Part shown: positions 1 through 15,260 of the stretch, piece by piece
Numbering within the stretch: position 1 is the first letter of the stretch
Layout: every line of letters begins with the position of its first letter
DNA from: Kofleriaceae bacterium
GTDB lineage: Bacteria > Myxococcota_A > Polyangia > Haliangiales > Haliangiaceae
Length of the DNA: 64,000 nt
Direction: 5' to 3'
NCBI GenBank assembly: GCA_018057825.1
Contig: JAGPCY010000028.1
Location: 58,142-122,141 of the forward strand
Translations under genes and position numbers: made by a program
The notes under the pieces: model-generated
The model's database searches: none
Told to the model about the DNA's origin: nothing
Seen by the model: only the letters and a program-made list of their open reading frames with translations

Positions 1-338
1 GCGGCGGCGGCCAGCGCGCGCCCGCGGATCACCTCGGTCGTAAAGTACGGCGTGCCCGCGGCGACCGGGCCGACGGCCTCGTCGAGGACGCCGATGTCGA
101 AGACCCGCGGCAGGGCGGGGTGGGCGAGGGCGGCCAGCCGCGCGCACTCGCGCACCATCGTCGCGCGCGCCGTCGCCGGCACGGCCTTCAGCGCCACCTC
201 GAGGCCGCGCTCGTGATCCTCGACCAGCAGCACGCGGCCCTGGGCGCCACCGCCGAGCTCGCCGCGGTACTCGAAGCGGCGCGCGGAGCTCGCCATGCCA
301 CCGCGGTAGGCGGAGTCCTCCGCGACCATGTCAACCAT
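1..338 (-). CDS. Ser/Thr protein kinase, N-terminal part (cut by window edge)
   Basis: The reverse strand from an ATG at 338 encodes at least 112 residues and runs off the window. It shows the start of an Hanks-type kinase domain: a Gly-rich loop (GGGAQGRVLLV, about residues 29-39), then VALKAVP with the ATP-anchoring Lys, and a HPALPRVFDIG stretch typical of the region after helix C. The catalytic loop and anything C-terminal lie outside. A second in-frame ATG is at 329. The gene is divergent from the coiled-coil gene at 413 with about 75 bp between the starts, so the two may share a control region. Family assignment is good; substrate is unknown. Confidence 0.8.
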   Translation of the reverse strand, partial: MVDMVAEDSAYRGGMASSARRFEYRGELGGGAQGRVLLVEDHERGLEVALKAVPATARATMVRECARLAALAHPALPRVFDIGVLDEAVGPVAAGTPYFTTEVIRGRALAAA

Positions 339-412
339 GTTTGCATGGCTCAACTCGCTTGTCATCGGCGCCGGCGTGTCGATGGCGACGGTCGGCGTGG
401 TATCCTCGCCAG

Positions 413-1855
413 GTGGGAGAGAAGGACACCCGCCGCGCCGGCGACGACACGCGTCAGCGCATCGACCGGCTCGCCGGCGGCTGGGAGGTCCCCGAGGGGA
501 TGTCGACCGGCGCGGCGGCCGACGAGCCGCCGCCGCCGCCCCCGCCCGAGCGCGCCAAGGTGACCAGCCGGCCGCCGCCGCCGCCGCCGCCGCGCCCGCC
601 GCGGCCCACCGCGCCGCCCACACCGCCAGCGCCTCCGGCGGTCGCCGCGCCGAGCCCTCCGCCCGCGATCGCGGTGGCGGCGGCGCCGCCCGCGCCGGCC
701 CCCGAACCGCTCACCATCGCGAGTGAGCGCACCGATCCGACCGAGCGCGACGACGCGACGCGGGTCGATCCCCGCGGCGACGCGACGGTCCTCGCGGCCG
801 CCGAGCGCGCCGCTGCCACCGCCGGTGGCTCGCTGCCGCCGCGGGCCGCGTTCCGCCGGCAGCGCGGCTGGACCGGCGACGTCGCCTACGTCGCCACCGT
901 CGCCTTCCGCAGCGCCGCGGCGCGCCGCGAGCTGGCGCGCCTCGAGGCCAGCGTCGAGACCACCCGCAAGGCGCGGACCCAGCTCTTGATCGCCCTGGGC
1001 GCCGAGGCGGTGGGTCAGCCCGACCTGGCGGGCGCCGCCGTCGCTGCCGCCCGCACCGCGCTGGCGGCGATCGAGGACGAGCGGGCGGCCCGGGCTGGCG
1101 CGGCCGCCGCAGCCGACGCCGAGGCCGACGCGATCTCCCGCACCCTGCGCGCCGAGCTCGACCATCACCGGACCCGGACCGCCGAGCTCGAGGCCGAGCT
1201 CACCGCCCTCGCCGGACGCCTCGCGCCCCTCGACAAGGAGGTCGCGGCGGTCCGCAAGCGCGGCGACGCGCTGCGCGCCACCCTGGCCAAGCAGGACGAC
1301 GCCCTGCGCGCCCTCGAGGCCCGGTGCGCGGCCATGCGCGGCAAGTCCGAGCGCGCCGCGGTCGAGGCCGAGCTCGCCACCGTGCGCGCCGACCGCGTCG
1401 CGATCGCGCGCGACGAGCCGGCCCTGGCCGCGCAGCTCGACGAGCTCACGCCGCGGGTCGCCGCGCTCGAGGCCGAGCGGGCCGCGGTCCGCGAGCGCCT
1501 CGCCGAGACCGCCGCCGCCGCCCGCCGGGCCCAGGCCCGCGCCGACGACGAACTGGCCGCGGTCGCGGCCCAGCAGAAGGTGGTGGCGCGCGACGTCGAG
1601 GATCTCGGGCGCCGCCGCGATCGCGCGCTGTCCGAGCTGGGCGCCGAGCTGGCGCTGTCGCGACCGCCCAGCCTGGCCGCGGCCCAGGCCCGCCTCGACG
1701 ACGCCGACGCCGCGGCCGCCGAGGAGCAGCGGCGCGCGATCGAGCTGCGCGAGATGCTCGACACGATCGATCGCGGCGCGGTGGCGCGCGGCGTGGCGAT
1801 CCTGGCGCTGGTCGCGTTCGCGCTGTGCGCCGTGGTCGTCTTCTTGGTCCGCTGA
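413..1855 (+). CDS. Tail-anchored coiled-coil protein with proline-rich N-terminus
   Basis: A 480-residue protein, taking the GTG at 413 as start; the frame stays open further upstream (to 341) but that would run into the divergent kinase. Residues about 30-110 are a low-complexity Pro/Ala region with runs of proline. Residues about 170-440 are Ala/Glu/Arg-rich heptad-like sequence predicted to form a long coiled coil. The last 20 or so residues form a single hydrophobic segment ending VVVFLVR, so the protein is probably a C-tail-anchored membrane protein facing the cytoplasm. I recognise no named family. Its position opposite a Ser/Thr kinase suggests a possible link, which is inference only. 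Confidence 0.7.
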   Translation: MGEKDTRRAGDDTRQRIDRLAGGWEVPEGMSTGAAADEPPPPPPPERAKVTSRPPPPPPPRPPRPTAPPTPPAPPAVAAPSPPPAIAVAAAPPAPAPEPLTIASERTDPTERDDATRVDPRGDATVLAAAERAAATAGGSLPPRAAFRRQRGWTGDVAYVATVAFRSAAARRELARLEASVETTRKARTQLLIALGAEAVGQPDLAGAAVAAARTALAAIEDERAARAGAAAAADAEADAISRTLRAELDHHRTRTAELEAELTALAGRLAPLDKEVAAVRKRGDALRATLAKQDDALRALEARCAAMRGKSERAAVEAELATVRADRVAIARDEPALAAQLDELTPRVAALEAERAAVRERLAETAAAARRAQARADDELAAVAAQQKVVARDVEDLGRRRDRALSELGAELALSRPPSLAAAQARLDDADAAAAEEQRRAIELREMLDTIDRGAVARGVAILALVAFALCAVVVFLVR

Positions 1856-1876
1856 GGCCGCGCGGCCCGGCGCGGG

Positions 1877-2158
1877 CTAGCGCTCGGACAGCGCGATCAG
1901 GTGATCGAGTGCGACCAGGGTCACCGCGTAGCGGGCGGCGGCCAGCGCGACCGCGATCATCGCCAGGGTCGCCGCGGCGGCGCAGGCCAGCCGAGCCCAG
2001 CCGGTGCCGCGCCCGAGGCCGCGGAGCCCCAGCCCGACGCCGGCGATCCCGAGGCCGAGGCCGAGGTACAGGCCGACGCCGGGCAGGGCGACGGCGACCA
2101 GCGCGGCCAGCGCGAGGACCAGGGGCAACACGGGACGAGCCTCGATCACGCGCGGCAC
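1877..2158 (-). CDS. Small hydrophobic membrane protein
   Basis: A 93-residue reading frame starting at GTG 2158 (another GTG is at 2149). It contains two to three hydrophobic segments: residues about 10-45 (rich in Leu/Ala/Gly) and about 58-85. The gene lies between the end of the coiled-coil gene and the divergent era gene, with about 58 bp to the era start. No family is recognised. The hydrophobic pattern in a compact frame that fills the gap makes it a plausible gene, but a chance frame in GC-rich DNA cannot be excluded. Confidence 0.5.
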   Translation of the reverse strand: MPRVIEARPVLPLVLALAALVAVALPGVGLYLGLGLGIAGVGLGLRGLGRGTGWARLACAAAATLAMIAVALAAARYAVTLVALDHLIALSER

Positions 2159-2216
2159 GCGGGCCAGTTTTCGGCGACTTGTGCCGGCTGCGCGCCCGCG
2201 CTATACGCGGGGCCCC

Positions 2217-4699
<2,483 letters not shown>

Positions 4700-4720
4700 G
4701 CCGGCCGTCCAGCTTCCCGG

Positions 4721-6496
4721 TCACGGCCGCGGCAGGACCAGGCCGACCCAGCCATCCGCGCCCGACACCCCACGCCCGCGCGCGATGGCCACGCCTTCGT
4801 CGTCGAGCCCGGCGCCGCAGGTCGCGATCACGTCGAGCCGCTCGTAGATCGTCACGGTGGCCTCGGCGATCGCGGCCTCGCCGCCGCGCACCTCGCCGCG
4901 CACCCGGGCCGCGTCGGGCAGCCGGAGGTCGAGGGACTCGGCGTCGCGGGCGTCGGTCTCGGTGAAGGTCCACTCGGGGTGGGGGTCGCCGTCGGACGGG
5001 CGGGTCACCAGATCGTAGGCCAGGGCGACGTCGCCGAGCTGGCCGTCGACATAGAGCGCGAACTCGCCGCGGTTGGTGGTCGTGGTCTGGGCCGGGGCCT
5101 GGCCGAGGGCGAGGCGGGCCGCCTGCGACGAAAGCGCGCACATCGACGCCGCGGACACCGTCGCGGTCAGGGCCGCGCCGACCACCGGCTCGCCGTCGGC
5201 GTCGCGCAGCTTGCCGCTGACCCGGCGGCGGCGATCGAGGTCGATCTCCAGGGCGCCGGTCCCGACCACCAAGGGGACGTCGTAGCGGGCCGCGAACTCG
5301 CTGCCGGCCGGCGGGATCACGTCGACCGAGTACGACAAGAGCGAGCCGCCGGCCCGCGCGAACAGCGGTAGCTCGGCGCGGTCGCCGACCGTCGTGGTGC
5401 GGACCTCGAAGGCCAGCGCGCGGCCGCCGCCCAGCGGGTAGTCGAGGCGGACCACGACCGCGGCCCCGTCGACGCCGACCTCGCCACCGCTCGAGTCGAC
5501 GCCGCGGACCACGAAGCGCGTCGTCGTGCGGTTGCCCAGCGCCGGCACCGACAGATCGGGGATCCGCTCGCCGACGATCAGATCGCGCACCACCACGACG
5601 GGGCGCAGCTCGGCGTCGATCGCGGTCGGCGGCCGCGCGACCAGATCGACCAGCGCGATCTCGGGCGGGATCCGCAGGGCGAAGTCGCCGGTCTCGGCGG
5701 TGGTCGCGGTCGTCGAGATCACCTGGCGCGAGCCCAGGTTGGTATTGGTCACGACCTCGGCGGTGATCCGCCAGCCGGCGGTCTCACCGTCGGGGCTGAC
5801 CAGCCGTCCCGGGACCTCGCGCTGCGCCGCGGGATCGAGCGCGAGGGTGAGCGGCAGATCGCCGCTGACCGGGTCGCGATCCGCGAGGTCGAGCACGACG
5901 TCGCGCGACACCGGGGCCAGCAGCTCGGCCGGGCTCGGCAGGCCGACGCCCAGCCCGGTCAAGGCCGGGGTGAAGCTGACGGTGTACGTCAGCGGCTGAT
6001 CGCTCGCCGGCCGCGCCACCGCGACCTGGAACCGGCCGTCGGCGTCCGCCTCCACGGTCTCGACCAGGCGCGGACCACCGGCGAAGCCGGCCGGGCGCCA
6101 CAGCCGGACCTGCCCGGGCAGGCCGCGCCGGCCGGTGCAGCCCGGCAGCACCGCCGGGCACGGGATCGTGATCTCGCCGCGCAGCCGGATCGCGGCGTCG
6201 AGGCGCAGCGCGCCGTCGGCCAGGGTGCCATCGGGGCCGATCGTCAGGTCGGCCAGCGCGGTCTTGGCCCAGCTCCCGCGCAGCTCGGCCGGCGGGCTGA
6301 CGATCGCGCTCCACCGCCCGGGCGGCGGGTCGCCCCAGCACACGCCTTGGTCGCAGACCTCGCCGGCCGCGGCGTTGCACTGGTCGGTCGCCTCGCACTC
6401 GACGCGGGCGTCGTCACCGTCGGCCTCCGGCAGGCAGCCGGCGGCGGTCGCGGCGACGATCGCGAGGGCGAATCGACGGACCTGCGGCGCGGTCAC
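4721..6496 (-). CDS. Lipoprotein with repeated Ig/CarboxypepD-like domains
   Basis: A 591-residue protein starting at GTG 6496, which overlaps the stop of the upstream gene (GTGA). The signal peptide VTAPQVRRFALAIVAATAAGC has a lipobox ending in Cys. A short Cys-rich stretch follows (four Cys with VCDQGVCWGD), then several beta-rich segments with phrases such as VSGKLRDADGEPVVGAALTA and VRGEVRGGEAAIAEATVTI. These resemble carboxypeptidase-regulatory/transthyretin-like domains found in secreted surface proteins. No enzyme motif is seen. It is probably an outer-membrane or cell-surface lipoprotein, translationally coupled to the lipoprotein upstream. Confidence 0.75.
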   Translation of the reverse strand: MTAPQVRRFALAIVAATAAGCLPEADGDDARVECEATDQCNAAAGEVCDQGVCWGDPPPGRWSAIVSPPAELRGSWAKTALADLTIGPDGTLADGALRLDAAIRLRGEITIPCPAVLPGCTGRRGLPGQVRLWRPAGFAGGPRLVETVEADADGRFQVAVARPASDQPLTYTVSFTPALTGLGVGLPSPAELLAPVSRDVVLDLADRDPVSGDLPLTLALDPAAQREVPGRLVSPDGETAGWRITAEVVTNTNLGSRQVISTTATTAETGDFALRIPPEIALVDLVARPPTAIDAELRPVVVVRDLIVGERIPDLSVPALGNRTTTRFVVRGVDSSGGEVGVDGAAVVVRLDYPLGGGRALAFEVRTTTVGDRAELPLFARAGGSLLSYSVDVIPPAGSEFAARYDVPLVVGTGALEIDLDRRRRVSGKLRDADGEPVVGAALTATVSAASMCALSSQAARLALGQAPAQTTTTNRGEFALYVDGQLGDVALAYDLVTRPSDGDPHPEWTFTETDARDAESLDLRLPDAARVRGEVRGGEAAIAEATVTIYERLDVIATCGAGLDDEGVAIARGRGVSGADGWVGLVLPRP

Positions 6497-7032
6497 GACG
6501 GCGCCCTCGCGCAGGTGATCTGCCACCAGAACGTCGCGACCTCGCCGGGCGCCGTGACGTCGCGGAACAGCCGCGCCGGCGAGCTGGCCGGCTCGCGATC
6601 GTAGAGATCGAGCTCGAAGATGTGCAGGGCGCCGTCGGCCAGCTCATCGGTGCACACGCCGAGGAGCGAGCACGACAGGGTGCGCTCGGTGGTCGGGGTC
6701 GCCCCCGGCGCGGCGCGACACTCGGCGCGCGCCGCGGTCGGCGACGGCAGCCCGTAGTCGACGTACATCCGCACGTACAGCGTGTCGTCGCGGTCGGTGT
6801 CGGAGGCGGTGACCCGCAGCTCGCCGACCCCGACCACCAGCTCGTGGGGGCCTGGGCGGGTGAGCTCGTCGCCAGCGGAGGTCCGCACCGCTCGCAAGGC
6901 CGGCGGCTGGTTGACCCCGGCATCGGGATCGCCCTCGTTGCGCAGCGGCGGCGGCACGACGCAGCCCCACAGGAGCGTGGGAGCGACCAGCGTCGCGGCG
7001 TGGGCCACAATCACAAACGTCCGAGCAAGCAA
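6493..7032 (-). CDS. Small lipoprotein, unknown function
   Basis: A frame ending at 6493 that overlaps the next gene by four bases. Its hydrophobic signal (LLARTFVIVAHAATLVAPTLLWGC) ends in a lipobox Cys. I chose the TTG at 7032 because it gives a normal-length signal peptide; an ATG at 7125 and a GTG at 7143 would add 31-37 residues with no signal character. No start has a convincing ribosome site, so the N-terminus is uncertain. The mature part is about 155 residues with four Cys (ECRAAPG, LSCSLLGVC, ITCARAPS) and no recognised domain. It lies downstream of the sigma54 activator gene on the same strand. Confidence 0.65.
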   Translation of the reverse strand: MLARTFVIVAHAATLVAPTLLWGCVVPPPLRNEGDPDAGVNQPPALRAVRTSAGDELTRPGPHELVVGVGELRVTASDTDRDDTLYVRMYVDYGLPSPTAARAECRAAPGATPTTERTLSCSLLGVCTDELADGALHIFELDLYDREPASSPARLFRDVTAPGEVATFWWQITCARAPS

Positions 7033-7139
7033 GGTGCGGGCCAGACGACCATTGCCCCATGACCTCGCGGGGTTAGCTCCCGAGGAGGGGCTCCCCGTCG
7101 GCGCCGACTGCGGCACCGGTGTCATGGCCCGCGCGGCGC

Positions 7140-8960
<1,821 letters not shown>

Positions 8961-8981
8961 AGGTCCTCGGCAGGGGCGACG

Positions 8982-9859
8982 TCAGAAGGTGAGCCGGACC
9001 CCGAGCCCGGCGCCGCCTGGATGGACCAGGGGCGACAGCTCGAGGCGAGTGGCGACCGGCCGCGGCTTGGCGCGGGCCGGCTCGGGCTTGCGCCGCAGCT
9101 CGGGCGGCAGGAGCGACTCGTCGGGCTTGCGCTGCACCGACGGCTGGTAGTGGCGGATCGAGTCGAAGATGCCCCAGGCCATGAGGCCCAGGCAGGCGAT
9201 GCCGGCGCCGATCTGGATCGCCTCGAGGCGGCGGACGAAGGCGTTGTCGTCGTCGGGGACCTCGCCACCGAAGCCGTACGTGCCCACCAGGTAGAGCCAG
9301 ATCCCGGCCGACAGCCCGCCGGTGATGGCTTGGCTCGAGGCGAACATGACCGCCTTGCCGGTCTGGCCGTTCTGGAGCTGGCCGACGCCGAACGGGATGA
9401 AGTTGACGTAGAACGGCCGGGTCTCGATCACCACCATCGACGCCAGGAGCTGCTTGTAGCGCAGGTTCTCCTCCGCGATCCGCCGGCGCTCGGCCTCGAG
9501 GCGGTTGCGCTCGGTCACCCGGGCCTTCTCGTCGTCGAAGAACCGGACCGCGTCGGCCGAGAACAGCACGGTGTCGAGGGCCAGCTCGGGCTGCAGGTAC
9601 AGCGCCTCCTCGAACTCGCGGCTGGCGGTCGCGCGGTCGCCGGTCTCGTAGGCGCACACCCCGAAGAGCACGTGGGCCTCGAGGAGATCGGGCTGCCGGG
9701 CCAGCCGCGGCGCCGGATAGAGGAGGTAGTTGAGCAGCGGGATCGCGGCCGGGCAGTCGCCGCCGCGGAACGCCGCCCGGGCCCGGGCCAGCTCCTCTGC
9801 CGGGGTGGCGGCGGCGGGCGCGGCCGCGACGGCGAGCGCCGCCAGCGTCGACGCGACGA

Positions 9860-9875
<16 letters not shown>
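8982..9875 (-). CDS. Exported TPR-like protein with membrane segments
   Basis: A 297-residue protein starting at GTG 9875, preceded by a good GGAGG ribosome site; this start lies 16 bases inside the upstream kinase gene. It has an N-terminal signal peptide (ends near PAAATPAEE), a TPR-like helical stretch (about 25-95, VLFGVCAYETGDRATASREFEEAL), and a charged helix. The FIPFGVGQLQNGQTGKAV segment and hydrophobic helices around 165-230 recall the DUF5683 membrane family. A Pro/Arg-rich region and a short C-terminal strand ending VRLTF follow. Proteins of this layout often accompany myxobacterial kinases. Here it sits between a kinase and an FHA activator in an apparent operon. Confidence 0.75.
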
Positions 9876-11635
<1,760 letters not shown>

Positions 11636-11868
11636 GGCAGGGGGGAGGGGCGAACCACCGCGACAAGCATGTCACAGCGAGGCCGCTTCGGGTGGGACCG
11701 CGCCACCGGCCGCGCCGTTGCCTAACCCGGCGCCACCGCGCCGTCACCGCCCCGGGCCGCGGTCGCTCTCTGACATCGGCGTCGCAGCGGGGTCGGCCGC
11801 GGCGGCCGCGGTGGTGGATCCGCCGCGCGCCGGGTGGCCTGGGCGCCTCCGGGCCCGTACGATGGGCC

Positions 11869-12687
11869 ATGGCCCGCCTCGGTCTCGCCGCCGTCGCGGT
11901 CGCGCTCGCCTGGCCGGGGCGCGCGGCCGCCGAGCCCGGCGGCTTCCGGCTGTCCGAGGTCGCCACCGCCTCGAGCGCCGGCGCGTCCGCGGCCCGCTAC
12001 GTCGAGCTCGAGGCCACCGCGCTGGCCTGCGTAGGTCCGTCGACGCGGATCGTGAGCTACGACGCCGGCGGCCGGGTCCTCGGCGACGCCGCGCCGTTCC
12101 CCAGCGCCCGCTGCATCCCCGCCGGCACGTACTTTCTCCTCGCCACCCCGGCGGCCCAGGTCGCCTTCGCGACCACCGCCGACGCCGCCCTGGTGCCGCC
12201 CCTCGACCTCGACGCGGGGCAGCTCTGCCTCGAGAGCACCGCCACCCGGTACGACTGCGTCCGCTGGGGCGCGATCGGCGCTTCGGTCGCCGACCTGTTC
12301 GGCCCTGACGACGCCTCGGCCGCGGTGCCGGCCCCGGCCGGCCTGGCCCTGGCGCGGATCGGCGAGCTCCACGTCGTCGCGATCGACTGGCGGGTCGAGT
12401 CGCCGACGCCGCGCGGCCCCAACGACGGCACGCCGTGGGACCCCGCCGACGCCGGGGTCGACGCCCCGCGCCCCGACGCCGCGGTCGACGCCGCGCTGGT
12501 GGACGCGCGCCGCCCCGACGCCGCGCAGGACGCCGTCACCCCGGACGCGAGCCAGGAGTTCGTCGGCCTCGATCCCGGCGGCGGCGCGGCCTGCGGCTGT
12601 GGCACCGGCGTGGGCGTCGACGGCGCGGGCCTGGCCGCGGCGGTGGCCGCCTGGTTGGCGCGGCGCCGCTACAGGCGCCCGGCCTGA
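11869..12687 (+). CDS. Exported lamin-tail-like protein with MYXO-CTERM-like tail
   Basis: A 272-residue protein from ATG 11869, with a signal peptide (MARLGLAAVAVALAWPGRAAA). The first 170 residues resemble a lamin-tail domain: GGFRLSEVATAS, ARYVELEATA, a glycine turn, and CIPAGTYFLLAT. An Asp/Ala/Pro linker (about 200-240) follows. The tail has a Cys cluster (CGCG), a hydrophobic helix and a basic end (ARRRYRRP). That layout is like MYXO-CTERM sorting tails, which direct surface anchoring in myxobacteria. The gene ends 19 bases inside the convergent AarF gene. The lamin-tail assignment is by pattern, not by search. Confidence 0.7.
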   Translation: MARLGLAAVAVALAWPGRAAAEPGGFRLSEVATASSAGASAARYVELEATALACVGPSTRIVSYDAGGRVLGDAAPFPSARCIPAGTYFLLATPAAQVAFATTADAALVPPLDLDAGQLCLESTATRYDCVRWGAIGASVADLFGPDDASAAVPAPAGLALARIGELHVVAIDWRVESPTPRGPNDGTPWDPADAGVDAPRPDAAVDAALVDARRPDAAQDAVTPDASQEFVGLDPGGGAACGCGTGVGVDGAGLAAAVAAWLARRRYRRPA

Positions 12688-13943
12688 CGGATCGTCGCGA
12701 AGAACGGCAAGGCCTGCTGCATCAGGTCGAGCGTGGGATCGAGCTGCTTGCCAATGCCCTCGGTCACCGCGATCGCGACGTTGCACATCGTATAGACCGG
12801 GTTCACCCGCACCCGGTGCCGGCGCAGGATGTTCATCATGTCGAGGGCCACCGTCGACACCTGGACCTCGCCGAGGGCCTTACCGTAGTACTTGGCGACG
12901 AACGCGACCACGTCGGCCTCGTAGGCGGCCCAGTCGCGGACCCGGGCCTTGGGCGACAGCTCGGCCATCAACCGGGCCATGGTCTTGCCGTCGCCCGAGG
13001 CCCAGCCGGCGAAGTACTGGGCGAAGGCCCGCCGGGCGTGCTCGTCGAGCTCGGCGGTCAATCCCAGATCGAGGAGCACGACCGTGCCGGTGCGATCGAC
13101 CAGGATGTTGCCGGGGTGCAGGTCAGCGTGGACGAAGCCGTCGGCGAACACCATCTGCAGGAGCGTGCGGAAGCCGATCTTGGCCAGCCGGGTCGGGTCA
13201 GCGCCGGTCCGCGGGGCGTCGAGGACCTTGCTGCCCTCGACGAAGCCCATCGTCAAGATCTGCGCCGAGCACAGCGCCGGGTAGAGGGTGGGGAAGGCGA
13301 CCTCCGGATCGCTGGCGAAGTTGCGCGCGAACCGCGCGTTGTTGGCGGCCTCGATCGTCAGATCGATCTGGGCCCGGATCGAGCGGCCGAACTCGTCGAC
13401 GCTCTCGACCGGCGCGAGGAGTCGCGCCGACGGGATGAGCGCGATCAGCCACGCGATCGCCCGCATCACCGTCAGATCGAAGGCCACCAGCGCCGGCAGC
13501 CCCGGTCGCCGGACCTTGACCGCCACCTCGGTGCCGTCGGGCAGGAGCGCCTTGTGGACCTGGGCCACCGAGGCCGAGGCCACCGGGGTGCGATCGAAGC
13601 GCGTGAATAGCTCGTCGGGCCGCTTGCCGAAGTCGGCGACGAAGGCGCGCTCGACGTGGCGCCAGGCGAAGGCCCCGACGTCGTCCTGCAGCCGGGTCAA
13701 CGCGGCGATCACGTGAGGCGGGAACAGATCGGGTCGGGTCGACATGATCTGGCCGACCTTCACGAAGGTCGCACCCAGGCCGATGAGGAGCGCGGCCAGC
13801 CGCTTCCCGAACCAGTCCTGGCGCGCCGCCTTGCCGCGGAACGCGACCACGAGGGCGAGCCAGCCCAGCCACCACACCAGGGCGTGGACCACCAGGAGCA
13901 AGGCGATCCACAGGCCGCGGCCGACGAAGCGAAGCGGGCGCAC
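12669..13943 (-). CDS. AarF/ABC1/UbiB family kinase-like protein
   Basis: A 424-residue protein. Residues about 10-38 are hydrophobic. The family-specific KxGQ motif is in ATFVKVGQIMSTRPDLFPP (about 58-76). ASVAQVHKA and VAVKVRRPG supply the Ala-rich loop and ATP-site Lys. The catalytic segment is HADLHPGNILV and the metal site is LLDLGLTAEL. UbiB/ABC1 proteins are atypical ATPases needed for quinone biosynthesis or lipid handling. Which role applies here cannot be read from the sequence, since no other ubi or menaquinone genes lie nearby. The gene converges with the lamin-tail gene and overlaps its end by 19 bases. Confidence 0.9.
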   Translation of the reverse strand: MRPLRFVGRGLWIALLLVVHALVWWLGWLALVVAFRGKAARQDWFGKRLAALLIGLGATFVKVGQIMSTRPDLFPPHVIAALTRLQDDVGAFAWRHVERAFVADFGKRPDELFTRFDRTPVASASVAQVHKALLPDGTEVAVKVRRPGLPALVAFDLTVMRAIAWLIALIPSARLLAPVESVDEFGRSIRAQIDLTIEAANNARFARNFASDPEVAFPTLYPALCSAQILTMGFVEGSKVLDAPRTGADPTRLAKIGFRTLLQMVFADGFVHADLHPGNILVDRTGTVVLLDLGLTAELDEHARRAFAQYFAGWASGDGKTMARLMAELSPKARVRDWAAYEADVVAFVAKYYGKALGEVQVSTVALDMMNILRRHRVRVNPVYTMCNVAIAVTEGIGKQLDPTLDLMQQALPFFATIRQAGRL

Positions 13944-14014
13944 ACCGCCATGTACCGCTGCGCCCGGTCCCTCGCAATGATCCCCGGGGGGCTACGCGAT
14001 CCGCGCCAGAGGTC

Positions 14015-14043
14015 TTGACTCGCGGCGCCGTCCCTTGTACCTC
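14015..14043 (+). promoter_or_regulatory. Possible sigma70 promoter for tRNA-Val
   Basis: TTGACT at 14015-14020 is a strong -35 match. After a 17-base spacer comes TACCTC at 14038-14043, a weak -10. Transcription from it would begin about 25 bases before the tRNA. The position fits, but the -10 is poor. Confidence 0.35.
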
Positions 14044-14076
14044 TTGGGCCCTCGCGAACCCACAGCGCGAGGACAC

Positions 14077-14148
<72 letters not shown>

Positions 14149-14265
14149 CGAGAGAGATGGCAGAGGGCGGCGACGGGGCGAGGCGGGGAAGGCGAGAGGG
14201 GCCGGGCGGGCGCGGGGCGTGAGCCTCGCTGGCATCACCGCCGGGATCACCACCTGCGTCCGCGT

Positions 14266-14390
14266 GAGGCGGGGACCGAGGCGGAGACCGAGACCGAGAC
14301 CGAGGCGGAGGCGGAGACCGAGGCGGAGGCGGAGGCGGAGACCGAGGCGGAGGCGGAGACCGAGTCCGAGGCGGAGACCGAGGCCGAGGA
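14266..14390 (+). repeat. Hexanucleotide repeat tract (GAGGCG/GAGACC)
   Basis: About 20 units of a six-base period in which GAG alternates with GCG or ACC. The tract lies between tRNA-Val and the end of the GNAT gene, so it would be in the 3' untranslated region of the GNAT mRNA. On the reverse strand the units read CTCGGT/CTCCGC, close to the hexamers of the tract at 16441. The stretch 14149-14265 before it holds no gene that I can see. Confidence 0.9.
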
Positions 14391-14394
14391 TCTG

Positions 14395-15072
14395 TCAGGG
14401 CGATCCGTCGCCGCGGACCTGAGCGACGAACTCGGCGTAGGCGCCGGCGCCGGCTGCGCGCAGCTCGGGCGTGAGCGTGGCCAGCCCGCAGCGCAGCTCG
14501 TAGGCGGCGAGATCGGCGGCCTGGTGGAAGTAGCGGAGGATGAGCGACGGGCCGCCGGACGGATCGATCTCGAACCCGTAGATGCGGAAGCCCGCGGCTA
14601 GCTTGGCGATGATGACCGGGTTGTTCGAGGGCGCGTGCTCGCTGGTGATCTGCGCGAAGCCCAGGCCTCGGGTGTAGGCGATCGTGCTCGACAGGATCTG
14701 TCGGTACAGGCCGCGCCGCCGGTACGCCAGCGCGACGTTGGTGTGCCACATCCGGTACACGCCGCGGGACCGCTGCTCCCCGGCGAACATGGCCGCGATC
14801 TGGTCGCCGTCGCGGACGACATGGAAGTCGGTCAGCGGGTGATCGTCGCGCTCGGCGTCGAGGGCCGCGGCGGCGGCTGCGGCCGCCGGGCCTCGGGCGG
14901 CGCGCAGGTCGAAGAACACCTCGCGCGGAAAGTCGCGGGCCAGCGTCTCCTCGTGGCGGCGCCAGTACGTCGCAGCGTCGGGCAGGCGCTCCAGGGTGAA
15001 GCCGGCCGCGCCGAGCGGGGCGAAGCACTCGGCGAAGGCGGCCCGGGCCGCGCCCCAGCGTTGGTCGGTCAT
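14395..15072 (-). CDS. GNAT-family N-acetyltransferase
   Basis: A 225-residue protein from ATG 15072. The GNAT fold is suggested by DGDQIAAMFAGEQRS (beta hairpin), the acetyl-CoA motif A region VYRMWHTNVALAYRRRGLYRQIL (R/Q-x-x-G-like RRRGLY), a helix, and GFAQITSEHAPSNNPVIIAKLAAGFRIYGFEI, where the Asn-rich motif B is typical. The acceptor substrate is unknown. The gene faces away from infC, leaving about 190 bp between the starts, and ends next to a hexamer repeat tract. Confidence 0.82.
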   Translation of the reverse strand: MTDQRWGAARAAFAECFAPLGAAGFTLERLPDAATYWRRHEETLARDFPREVFFDLRAARGPAAAAAAAALDAERDDHPLTDFHVVRDGDQIAAMFAGEQRSRGVYRMWHTNVALAYRRRGLYRQILSSTIAYTRGLGFAQITSEHAPSNNPVIIAKLAAGFRIYGFEIDPSGGPSLILRYFHQAADLAAYELRCGLATLTPELRAAGAGAYAEFVAQVRGDGSP

Positions 15073-15260
15073 ACCCGGTGATAGCGCGCTTCGCCCGGCG
15101 TGGCGGCCACCTCGGGCCGGCCGCCGCAGGGGAGGGGAGGTGCGCCTGAAACTGAGCGCGGTCAGACTGGACAAACGCCCAGCGAATTGCGGTAGAACCG
15201 GGCGCGCGCCCCTCGCGCCTCTTCGCCAAGGACTCCGATGCCCGCACTGAGTGTCTGCCA

